Source of the DNA: Salvelinus alpinus
Lineage: Eukaryota; Chordata; Actinopteri; Salmoniformes; Salmonidae
Assembly: GCF_045679555.1 (NCBI RefSeq)
Contig: NC_092115.1
Coordinates: 35,596,728 to 35,660,727 of the forward strand
Length of the DNA: 64,000 bases
Direction: 5' to 3'
Shown here: one piece after another, positions 52,620 through 64,000 of the stretch
Layout of the letters: each line of letters starts with the position of its first letter
Position numbering within the stretch: position 1 is the stretch's first letter
Notes under the pieces: model-generated
The model's database searches: none
What the model saw: the letters and a program-made list of their open reading frames with translations, nothing else
Told to the model about the DNA's origin: nothing
Position numbers and translations under genes: made by a program

Positions 52620-54890
52620 AGGAGTCCACTTCCTGTAAAGACAGGAAACAGACATGAAAATATTTAACCTGTTAAACTCTGATGCCCTCTGGTGGCACTT
52701 TCTAAGCGATGCATAATATTGTATACTACCCTCTAAAGTACATTTAGGTTTCAAAACTCTAAGCCCTACAAACACATGCTACGTACTATTAGAAAGGTAA
52801 GAATGTGGATAAAGGTGTCAGAAACAATGTGACAATTACAGAGCCTGAGATACAGCAGGCTCCATAATGTTTAAATGTCGGGGGGAAAATATGTCACCAA
52901 TTACTGTTCCAAAAGGATTTTTACCTAATTGTGACGCTCTAAGCATGGACAAATTCCCATAGGAACACAGCCATTTTAAATGTGCAGGGCTTGTGCAATG
53001 TAATTTTGGGGCTTACAGGAATATTCTTATGACGTTGCCTGCAGTAAGATTTGAGTTTGATTTCCAAAAAGACAAGGGCTGTAGCGTTGAAATGATATGT
53101 CACTTTCTATTTTCTGACCCCAAACATTGTGGGGGGAGGTACCCCCCAAACTCTTCGGACCCTGTACCGGTTATAAGACTTAATGAGCAGTGGCATGTAA
53201 TAATAATGTAGAGAACTACTCTACAATAGAAAACTAGGTCTTACCCTGCAGCAGGTTGTAGAGGTTACAGTAGTTGGTTCCATTGTCCAGAAGACTAAAC
53301 CAAGAGAGTTTTTGACGAACCCTGTTGAAAATCACAACAAAAAGCACTAATAACTCTTTATTAATCCATTAATAAGAAGAAACATATTTTATAATTAAAT
53401 GGTTTGTAAGAGCCAGTGTCAACAGCGTGACTCTGCGGTACTATGATGAGCCAAGGTTTGTCCTTGTTTAGAATAAAAATGTGGGCTGCTGTTGATGATG
53501 TGATATTTTTCCTTTTACATTGAATGAACTATAATTGTCTGACTCACTGACACCTAGCAGCCCATAGCTACCTCGATAGAGGGCATGGTAAAGCTAAGGT
53601 TCTCAACCTGGGGGTTATCTGGAGACGTGTGGTTGGATGTTATCTCTGCTGGAGAGGCTGATGTCAGCTAGAACAGGGAAAGAGAAAGACCAGCAATGAG
53701 CAAAGTGTGTATTACCTTTCTTGTAATGCTACAGCTGTGTTTTAAATTGGTATAAACTGCACCAGTTGGGGAATTGTCAGCTATGATATTAGAGCATATA
53801 GCACCCTTCACTATGCCTACACCACTTGCAAGGAAGGATATTACAGTGTCTGAGGTGATAAAACAGGTTCACGTTTTGGAGAAAGCTCCTTTCTCATATC
53901 AGTCAGAGCACTCTCTATTTCAATGTTTTTTTTTTTATGTTACGAAAACTGATCTTCCACAGTGAAGTTAAGTTTGATTTATACAGAAGCAGGGTTCTTA
54001 CCTCAGCCGGCCATGCGGCTCCAGGCTTTAATCTGACTCACCAGAGCTATGTTGACCTCAACACATGGCTGCCCAAACAGCCTGGAGAAAGACAAAGACA
54101 GGCAGGTTAATAAAAAAACACAGAGCAAGACTTAGAGTGTGAGTGACAGATATACAGACAGACACAGACAGATTTTGGCATCATTAGGACTAACTTAATT
54201 TATGACAGGCTATATAGATAGATATACAACTGCTGCAGTAACGTAACTATATTAGTTTGAAATCGATGATTTCAAAAAACTATTTACTGTCCTGCTCATT
54301 TTTTATTGATTTCCCAACAGCATCATCATTCTCATCTTAGTTAGTAACACAATTCCAAACTACTCAAGATGCTATCATGACAGAGACCGGAAAACGTACA
54401 TGAAAATGTTAGTTGAAAGGAATCAGAGATCAGTGAGATTTACCAGATCACGTTTCAGAATGCAGGGACGGGTGAAGCATTTGAGATCATGGACATCCCC
54501 AAGATCAGAGCAGATGTTTCACAGGCATGATGGAGCTGGTTTGTTTTTTTCTTCAGTAGCTGCTTGCTACTTGGGAAGAGTGTCGGTGTGTGCCGTAGCA
54601 GTGCAAACCCAGGTTTTATAAAGGATTCTTCCCAAACATCTTCAACACCATAGGACTGTCATGTGTTGTAGAAAAGAGAGCAGTGCGACATGGATTTGTA
54701 AGACAATGGCACAACGTCTTGGTACATATTTGGGAAGGTTGTTTGATCTTTGACAGTTTTGTAAATGATCTTGGACTCTAAATGACCATAATAGGCCTGT
54801 CATATCCGGTCGGCCTAAAGAAGGAAGCAGCACAGCATTAATTAGTCAGACCAGGCACCAGGAGCCAGAGCGTGACTTCCTGATTTTTGG
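52620..54890. other. Intergenic stretch with a probable hAT zinc-finger fragment
   Basis: The minus strand at 53335-53241 reads LSWFSLLDNGTNYCNLYNLL, which lines up with FSTGDN...YCNLNNL in the hAT at 18240-18420. Nothing else is recognised; short exon-like pieces were considered and rejected. Confidence 0.4.
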
Positions 54891-55325
54891 ACAACATGAC
54901 CTTTAAAGGTGCTGCATGGTCAAATCCGACATCTGCATTGGGCGTGCAGCATTTATGGGGATACGGCCTCTGCATAAGTCAGGGCATTCATATTTCATGC
55001 ACTTCACGGAGCAGCGCAGAACTGTTGTGAAGGAAGTTGTCAAGGATGTGAGTTTGTGTTTATATTGGACCTCCCGCCCCCACCTACCATCAACCAATCA
55101 TGTCAATGCGGAGCTATACGGAGCCCTCCCTTGTTACAAAATGGGCTCGAACCAGGGACCCTTTCCACACAACGACAACAGTCACCTATGAAGCATCGTT
55201 ACCTATCGCTCCACTTGCAGCAGAGCAAGGGAAACAACTACTTCAAGGTCTCAGAGGGAGTGATGTCACCGATTGAAACGCAACTAGCCCGCACCGCTAA
55301 CAAGCTAGCCATTTCACAATGGTTA
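54891..55325 (-). repeat. Salmonid interspersed repeat with a tRNA-like block
   Basis: In the minus direction 55200-55140 reads GATAGGTAACGATGCTTCAT and then GGTTCGAGCCC, a good RNA polymerase III B-box. The flank AAAGGTGCTGCATGGTCAAA is, from memory, part of the same repeat. Confidence 0.5.
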
Positions 55326-55329
55326 CATA

Positions 55330-55450
55330 CAGTGCCTTCAGAATGTATTCATACCCCTTTACCCTTTTCATATTTTGTTGTATTGCAAAGCGGGATTAAA
55401 ATGTATTTAATTGTCATTTTTTGTCAACGATCTACACAAAATACGTACTG
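55330..55450 (+). repeat. Solitary Tc1 end
   Basis: CAGTGCCTTCAGAATGTATT and CATATTTTGTTGTATTGC are a Tc1 terminal repeat; no partner end was found nearby. Confidence 0.75.
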
Positions 55451-56399
55451 TAAACAATTTTTTTGCCAATGTCGTATTTTTTATTGGCTTTAACATGGAA
55501 ATTCCTCTACACACATTGCATTCACATATTGAGAATGCACTGCATGTTCAAGACATGGACAATTACAGATTACCCAAACGTTATAATAAGATTAGCCTAC
55601 CATCGTTGTTGATATGGCCTGTTAGTGACTTTGCCACGTGAAAGGTAAACAAATGAGCAGGGAAATAGCCTAACCTACAATCGATTTGACAGTTAAGACC
55701 AACAGATGAAAGTCGAAGATGTAATTTTTAAACTAAATTCTAAAGGAAAAACAATACCCAGTCTATTTTATTGTGATAACTTGATGTTCCTAAACAGACT
55801 CCCTACAGTCACTGACACCTTTCATTCAATATGCATCGCATATAGGCCTTATGAGTGCAAACTTTTCACAGAAGCTGCATGGACAAAATCATTTACAATA
55901 TAAAGAAAAAATGTACTTGAATGTCTGTTGACTGTTTTGCTGCTCTGATATTGCAATAAATCATTGGTTATAGGTTACTAATTAGGCTACTGTGTGATGC
56001 CATAACCAATCGATGGCATAACCAATTGCATTACCGCTAAGACCAGCTTTAAATAATAATAATAAAATACCAGCTTTTGGTGAATCTTAAATATCACCAC
56101 TAGCGCTGCTTGAAATAGGCACACTGGCACACATTTTTAATGAACACACCTCAAATATTTCCACCCCTCAGGGGCTGATATAAGATGGTGCCAGGGTTGG
56201 GTTGGAAAATACTAGGGTGCTGGCTTTTACATGTCGAAATTGCCAAAGAGCATGCGTTTGAAACTAGCGACTTCTTCCGTCAATTTAAGTACCATAATAA
56301 AACAATAACATCAAAATCCGTTGTTGCATGGGCTGAGGCTCAATTCACTGCATCCGCCTATGTCGGACTTTCACATCTGCGATGGAAGGTGGTCAAGCT
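55451..56399. other. Intergenic, nothing recognised
   Basis: Short frames only; no family identified. Confidence 0.35.
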
Positions 56400-57150
56400 A
56401 CAGCAGTGTTTGTCAGACCATGAGACATCCCGAAAGTCGGTCTTGTCACAAAAATGTCTGTAGTGTCCGAACGGTTTGGCCCACACACTATTATGGAAAG
56501 GAGAGACCCTCACAAACACAATGGTGTTCTCCGTTTTGACTCCCACAAGTGTCACGGGACTCATCTGAAGGTACCCTATACAAACGAGTGGAAGTATGGA
56601 GGTCGTTCTGTGCCAACTAAAATAAGAGGTTAAATATGTGTCCAAAAAAACTAATATATTTCCTGAGCTTTCTTATATCTCCTAGATATAGGACAGACAC
56701 TTTAAAACTTTATTCCTTATGATTTCTTTTTGACTGTCTTTTTTGACATTCATGTGATTCTATTGGCTATTGTAGTAAAGGCCAAATTCAATATTTTATC
56801 AAATATTTGGGGGGGAATTTATTTTTATACCTAAAGGAGTCCTAACATAAATAGCTAAATGATCCATAGTATGATCATCTTAAAACAATTCCATATGTTA
56901 GCTTAGTACTCCAGTGACATGATCCACCTGAAAGCCTAAGGGAATTGAATTGGAATTTGTGGAATTGTTGGGGATAATATTGAAGTGGGAATTGAATTCT
57001 TGGAATTGACCTAACATTTGAATTGAGAGGAATTGAAATATTTCTAAATTCAAAGACTGATCTGGTATTTGAATTGAATTAAATGGAATTTACAGGGAGA
57101 GGGAATTTAATTAAAATTGAATTTGTGGAATTAATTCCAACCCTGTAATG
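56400..57150. repeat. Interspersed repeat, copy 2
   Basis: Colinear with 48820-49440. It extends into an AATTGAATT-rich stretch (56940-57145) of many overlapping GGAATTGAATT-like words. Confidence 0.7.
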
Positions 57151-57960
57151 TAATGTTTCTCCACTGATCAGCTACAGCAACACTATTCATTGGCCAGAGC
57201 ATGCCTATTAATTATCATGATGATCTTTATAAGGTATTTAAACCTCTTAGATGGATCAGAGGACTGGTCCACTATTACAGTGCTTTCTTTGTTATAGAAA
57301 AATCCACAACTAACCGGCAGCTGCTGTACTAATCTGGAAAAGGAATGTGGGGATGGGGGGGAAATGGGGGTGGGGGGTGGGAGATATGCGGGAATCATAG
57401 TGATATTCATATTCTCCTGTCTATGATCATCCTTGCAGTCTATTCATTGACATTTGGATAATTGAATAGTCAGTTTGCATGCAGCTCTCCTTTTCCACCC
57501 ACAGAGGGCCTTGTGATCTAATGGTAAACACAGTATCCTCCCTTCCAGCATGACAGGAGAGCCTTCAAAACGTTATGAACAGTAGTATGTAGTGAGTGAT
57601 TGCCGATTGCCAATTTGTGATTTAATTTACTGATTTATAAATTCAGGAATATAATCCCAATGCTAAATAAGAGGATAGTAAAACATTAACATGAGTTTAT
57701 ATTTTTTGCCCTCTTTTTGTTTGTGAAAACCAAGACATCGTGGGTAGCAACAGTCTACCCCTAACTCACAATGATTAACAAATGGCAATGGACAACGACC
57801 ACTATCAAAGAACAGCAAAACCATGCATGAAATCTCCTCCCACCCTCGACTCTCTATCCCACTGATATTCATCCTAAATAAATGAGTTGTGTCCTCGGAG
57901 GTCTCTGTGGACATCAGGCCTTGCTTCAGTCTTATCTCTTTGCCACACTCCCCCCATGCC
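57151..57960. other. Intergenic, nothing recognised
   Basis: Contains a G-rich purine patch (about 57343-57385). No gene seen. Confidence 0.35.
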
Positions 57961-57964
57961 ATTC

Positions 57965-59504
<1,540 letters not shown>

Positions 59505-61294
59505 CAGTGCCTTCAGAAAGTACATACCCCTCGACTTATTCCACATTTTGTTGTGTTAAAGCCTGGATTTAAAATGGATTAAATTGTTGTTCTTTTTTTT
59601 TTTACACACAATACCCAATAATGACAAATTAAAAACATGTTTTTAGACATTTTTGCAAATGTATTTAAAATGAAATACAGAAATATACAATTTACACAAG
59701 TATTCACACCCATGAGTCAATTCTTTGTAGAAGCAGCTTTGGCATCTATTACAGCTGTGAGTCTTTAAGAGCTTTCCACACCTGGATTGTGCAACATTTG
59801 CCCATTATTCGTTAAGACACTCATTAAGCTCTGTCAAATTGGTTGTTGATCATTGTTGGACAACCATTTTCAGATCTTACCCTAGATTTTCAAGTAGATT
59901 TAAGTCAAAACTGTTACTCGGCAACTCCAGTGTAGATTTGGCCTTGTGTTTTAGGTTATTGTCCTGCTAAAGGAGAATTAATCTACCAGTGTCTGGTGGA
60001 AAGCAGACTGAACCAGGTTTTCCTGTGCTTAGCTCCATTCTGTTTATTTTTTTATCCTGAAAAACTCCCCAGTCCTTAACGATTACAAGCATACCCATAA
60101 CATGATGCAGACACCATTATTATTGAAAATATGGAATGTGGTACTTAGTAATGTGTTTATTGGATTTGCCCTAAACATAACACTTTGTATTCGGGACAAA
60201 AAGTGAATTGCTTTGCCACATTTTTTGCAGTATTACTATATTGCCTTGTTGCAAATAGGATGCATGTTTTGGAATATTTGTTATTCTGTACAGGCTTCCT
60301 TCTTTTCACTCCGTCAATAATTTTAGTTAGTATTGTGGTGTTACTACAATGTTGTTGATCCATCCGCAGTTTTCTCCTAACACAGCCATTAAACTGTCAC
60401 GATTGGCATTAAGGTGAAATCCCTGAGCGTTTTCCTTCCTTTCCCGCAACTGAGTTAGGAAGGACGCCTGTATCTTTGTGGTGACTCGGTGTATTGATAC
60501 ACCATCAATGTAATTAATAACTTCACCACACTCAAAGGGACATTCAATGTCTGTTTTTTATACCCATCTACCACTAGATGCCCTTCTTTTTTGAGGCATT
60601 GGAAAACCTTCCTGGTTTTTGTGGTTGAATCTGTGTTTGAAATGCACTGCTCGACTGAGGGACCTTACAGATAATTGTATGTGGGGGGTACAGAGATTAA
60701 GTATCTATCAAAAATCATGTTAAACACTAGAATTGCACACAGAGTGAGCCCATACAACTTATTATGTGACTTGTTAAGTACATTTTTACTCCTGAACTTA
60801 TTCAGGCTTACCCTTAAAGAAAAGATTGCAGTTTTGAAACTGCAGTAAATGTGCAGTAACTGATGTCGAATGTGGTATTTTGTATGCAGTAATTGCAGAA
60901 TAACTACAGTGAACTGCAGTTATAATGCACTCTAACTGCAGTTTCACTGCAAAATTACTGCAGTAAAAAAAACTGTGTTATTTTGGACACAGTAATTGCA
61001 ACATACTGCAGTTATACTGCACTCTAACTGCAGTTACACTGCAGTGTACGGCAATATTTTTCGTAAGGGAATTGCCATAACAAAGGAGTTGAATACTTAC
61101 TGAATCAAGACATTTCAGCTTTTCATTTTTTATTAATTTGTAGAAATTCCCCAAAACATAATTCCACTTTGACATGATGGGTTATTGTGCTTATTCTAGT
61201 TACAAAACATCTACATGTAATCAATTTTAAATTAAGGCTATAACACAACAAACGTGGAAGAAGTCAAGGGGTGTGAATACTTTCTGAAGGCACT
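59505..61294 (-). mobile_element. Tc1-like transposon, full length, degenerate, with a nested MITE
   Basis: CAGTGCCTTCAGAAAGTACA at 59505 and GAATACTTTCTGAAGGCACT ending 61294 with G, each beside TA. Transposase-type text on the minus strand is too decayed to give frames. Interrupted at about 60808-61073. Confidence 0.82.
60808..61073. mobile_element. MITE rich in CTGCAG, nested in the Tc1 element
   Basis: Left CCCTTAAAGAAAAGATTGCA and right GGCAATATTTTTCGTAAGGG are imperfect inverted ends. The interior repeats ACTGCAGT-like palindromic words many times. The Tc1 text resumes right after (GCCATAACAAAGGAGTTGAA). Confidence 0.75.
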
Positions 61295-62575
61295 GTAAAT
61301 GGTGTGTAGCATTTTGCAAGAATACTCAGTTCTTCAAACACATGGTGGTAGGATATTCTTGAAGGCTATATTAATATGTCAATGACCGAATGAGTAATGT
61401 CATTTAGTAGCCTAATGTCATTACTCATTATGATGTTCGATACATTCCGGCGGGTTACAGTGGCATACTTTGTATCAGTCAAATTCTCGCGATAGTTAAG
61501 ACTGCCTAATCGCACGACTTGTTTCTTCCTGGATCTTCCTCTTTTGCAAGTTAAGAAGAACGTTTGGACTACTGATTCGAAGCAAGATTTCCAGGTCTTA
61601 TATCATTTTTGCTACATCGCATTGTCATGAACAATGAATGTATATTTTTCACTAATGAACTGAATAGCTGTTGCATTTGCAGAAATCGCAGTTCCATGCT
61701 TCAGCCCGCTGTATTTGCTAGGCTCAGTTACTGCATGTTAAATGAATCGAGATCACAAGTGTGATACAAAATCTAAAACTAACGCTGCAAGAATGCATTA
61801 GTTTTGTGAGGAAATAACACTGGGAACAATTAAATGATATTTATTCGCACCAGAGACTGCAATAGACTATAGCTAGGCCATGCGAGTTAAAAATGGGGGC
61901 ACTTGACCTCTTGTATACAACCATAGGTCTAAAGAGCTCTTCAGTGCAGGGTTGCCAGGTCCTACTAAAATCTGCCCAGAAGGTCTGAAAACTAGCCCAA
62001 TATTTTTTTCACAGGAAGAGAGTTGCCACATTTATCCAATAAAGCCTTTTTCCATAATGTTATTGAGCGAATTAAGAACAAATATCGACGTCATTTAACG
62101 ACAGGCTAAGAAGCAACATTTGGTTTAACATCAAAATAATAATTATTGCGAGTTTAAGAATGTCGCAAGAGAATATAAATCACCCTTATTAAACTTGCCA
62201 GGTAATTTTCCATCAATGGATGTCGATTTAACTTGTTTTCACTGCAATGATTAAGCAATACGAACTCAAGGAGGTGTGGTATATGGCCAATTTACCACAA
62301 TTAAGAGTTGTTCTTAGGACCTTTTTTTTGTCATTCCTAGCACAGCTTTCAACCTATCAGTATGCAGGGCTCAAACCACCCAGTTTATAATTATTAATAA
62401 ATCCTGTTTGCGCATGTGCATAACTATAGATAAATATGATAGGAGAGTTTGAATGATCTAAGTTGGACAGAGGACCTCTGTGCAAGAAACACTTGGACGA
62501 ACTTCAAAAAACGAATGTTAGGCTATTTTCTGTCAATGGTGCTGTTATTATGTGCCAGATGTTAAGACTACAAAC
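61295..62575. other. Intergenic; one palindromic-repeat fragment
   Basis: 62247-62325 (GGAGGTGTGGTATATGGCCA and TTAAGAGTTGTTCTTA) looks like half of a salmonid foldback repeat. No gene is recognised in the rest. Confidence 0.35.
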
Positions 62576-63157
62576 CATTATAAAAACCCTCTTAGGCCTC
62601 GCTCCCCCTGTCTGAGATATCTACTGCAGCCCTCATCCTCCACATACAACACCCGTTCTGTTAAAGCTCCCCAAAGCACACACATCCCTGGGTCGCTCGT
62701 CTTTTCAGTTCGCTGCAGCTAGCGACTAGAACAAGCTGCAACAAACACTCAAACTGGACAGTTTTATCTCAGTCTCTTCATTCCAAGACTCAATCATGGA
62801 CATTCTTACTGACAGTTATGGCTGCTTTGCGTGATGTGTTGTCTCTACCTTCTTGCCCTTTGTGCTGTTGTCTGTGCCCAATAATGTTTGTACCATGTTT
62901 TGTGCTTTTACCATGTTGTCATGTTGTGTTGCTCCAAAGCTGTGTTGTCATGTGTTGCTGTCATGCTATGTTGTCTTAGGTCTCGCTTTATGTAATGTTG
63001 TGTTGTCTCTCCTGTCATGATGTGTGTTTTGTCCTATATTTTTATTTAATTTATTTTTAATCCCCCGTCCCCGCAGGAGGCCTTTTGCCTTTTGGTAGGC
63101 CGTTATTGTAAATAAGAATTTGTTCTTAACTGACTTGCCTAGTTAAATAAAAAATAT
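62576..63157 (+). pseudogene. 3' end of an RSg-1/L2-type LINE
   Basis: Reads QFAAASD, stop, NKLQQTLKLDSFISVSSF and DILTDSYGCFA, stop; the first stop replaces the usual Trp codon. The 3' UTR ends in TAAGAATTTGTTCTTAACTG and TTGCCTAGTTAAATAAA, the same tail as the HpaI SINEs in this window. Confidence 0.82.
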
Positions 63158-63319
63158 CCTATTTGCAAGATGTACTTGTCATTTCAATAGGGTAGGCTAC
63201 TGACTAAAATCTAGTTTTATAATTGCAATTCAACTTTGCCAAGGTTTGCTGAGCTAGATGCAGGTAGCCTATAGGCCAACATGCCGAAGTCCACAATGAA
63301 ACTGACATTAAATCAGTTT

Positions 63320-64000
63320 AATGCGGTTATCCCCCTCTTCAAAGGGGGGGACACCCTTGACCCTAACTGCTACAGACCTATATCTATCCTACCCTGCCTT
63401 TCTAAGGTCTTCGAAAGCCAAGTCAACAAACAGATTACCGACCATTTCGAATCCCACCACACCTTCTCCGCAATGCAATCTGGTTTCAGAGCTGGTCATG
63501 GGTGCACCTCAGCCACGCTCAAGGTCATAAACGATATCGTAACCGCCATCGATAGGAAACAATACTGTGCAGCCGTATTCATTGACCTGGCCAAGGCCTT
63601 TGACTCTGTCAATCACCACATCCTCATTGGCAGACTCGACAGCCTTGGTTTCTCTAATGATTGCCTCGCCTGGTTCACCAACTACTTCTCTGATCGAGTT
63701 CAGTGTGTCAAATCGGAGGGTCTGTTGTCCGGGCCTCTGGCAGTCTCTATGGGGGTGCCACAGGGTTCAATTCTTGGACCGACTCTCTTCTCTGTTTACA
63801 TCAATGATGTCGCTCTTGCTGCTGGTGATTCTCTGATCCACCTCTACGCAGACGACACTATTCTGTATACTTCTGGCCCTTCTTTTGACACTGTGTTAAC
63901 AACCCTCCAGGCGAGTTTCAATGCCATACAACTCTCCTTCCGTGGCCTCCAACTGCTCTTAAATACAAGTAAAACCAAATGCATGCTCTTCAACCGATCG
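63320..64000 (+). CDS. L2-type LINE reverse transcriptase, open to the window edge
   Basis: The frame starting with codon AAT at 63320 is open for 227 codons to the last base. It reads VIPLFKGGDTLDPNCYRPIS, QSGFRAGHGCTSATLKVIND, AAVFIDLAKAFDSVNHHIL (motif A), VSMGVPQGSILGPTLFSVYI (motif B), HLYADDTILYTSG (motif C with the catalytic Asp pair, 63845-63859) and LLLNTSKTKCMLFNRS. This is the polymerase of a non-LTR retrotransposon that copies RNA at the target site. The 5' side lacks endonuclease and a start codon, so the copy is 5'-truncated or broken there. No stop has been acquired in this part, so it may be young. It continues beyond the window. Confidence 0.85.

Noticed and set aside
53241..54081. 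Three exon-like minus-strand pieces with AG and GT ends (LFGQPCVEVNIAL, a PSIE-ending block, and LSWFSLLDNGTNYCNLYNLL)
   Set aside because: Reading phases do not join across all three, and the last piece resembles the hAT zinc finger at 18240-18420. Best explained as transposon debris plus chance splice sites.
54400..54621. Open frames of about 70 residues and a TATAAA-like word on the opposite strand
   Set aside because: No recognisable protein, no splice partners and no homologous neighbour; treated as chance.

Overview
This is animal nuclear DNA, almost certainly from a salmonid fish (Salmo, Oncorhynchus or Salvelinus type). The grounds are a multi-exon vertebrate gene with GT-AG introns, long (CA)n tracts, and repeats typical of salmonids: HpaI-type tRNA-derived SINEs, many Tc1-like transposons, L2/Rex1-type LINEs and hAT elements. 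No prokaryotic gene, operon, rRNA gene or CRISPR array is present.

The window carries one convincing host gene, on the + strand: an MMP16-like membrane-type matrix metalloproteinase (MT3-MMP). I assembled eleven coding exons from 5189 to 45612. Every reading phase agrees across the introns, every splice site is GT-AG, and the result is 617 residues without an internal stop. In order they encode signal peptide, propeptide with cysteine switch (PRCGNPD), furin site (RKRR), zinc catalytic domain ([11 protein letters not shown]), proline-rich hinge, four-bladed hemopexin domain, a transmembrane helix and a 20-residue tail ending in EWV. A likely polyadenylation signal lies at 46756.

Most of the remaining sequence is transposon debris, often nested. 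Region 1-5188 upstream holds a TIR element and a broken Tc1. Intron 2 holds a Tc1 with a solo LTR inside it, and a second Tc1 that stops 58 nt before exon 3. Intron 3 holds a solo LTR. Intron 5 (13.8 kb) holds a hAT element containing a nearly complete LINE, which itself contains a SINE, followed by further LINEs, a duplicated salmonid repeat and a Tc1. Intron 6 (9 kb) is a Tc1 that starts 12 nt after exon 6 and is interrupted by an 8-kb DIRS-type tyrosine-recombinase retrotransposon, itself carrying an L1-like fragment and LTRs. Intron 7 holds an L1-like LINE split by a young LTR element with a 741-residue repetitive proline-rich ORF. Intron 8 holds a 43-bp minisatellite and an internally deleted hAT.

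The stretch from about 46.8 to 64 kb is intergenic as far as I can see: Tc1 copies with nested insertions, hAT and LINE fragments, a (GT)n tract, and at the right edge an uninterrupted L2-type reverse transcriptase reading frame that runs out of the window. I found no host gene there that I could support. The most interesting content is the insertion history, which can be read from boundaries, target-site duplications and resumed reading frames, and the closeness of several insertions to mmp16 exons.
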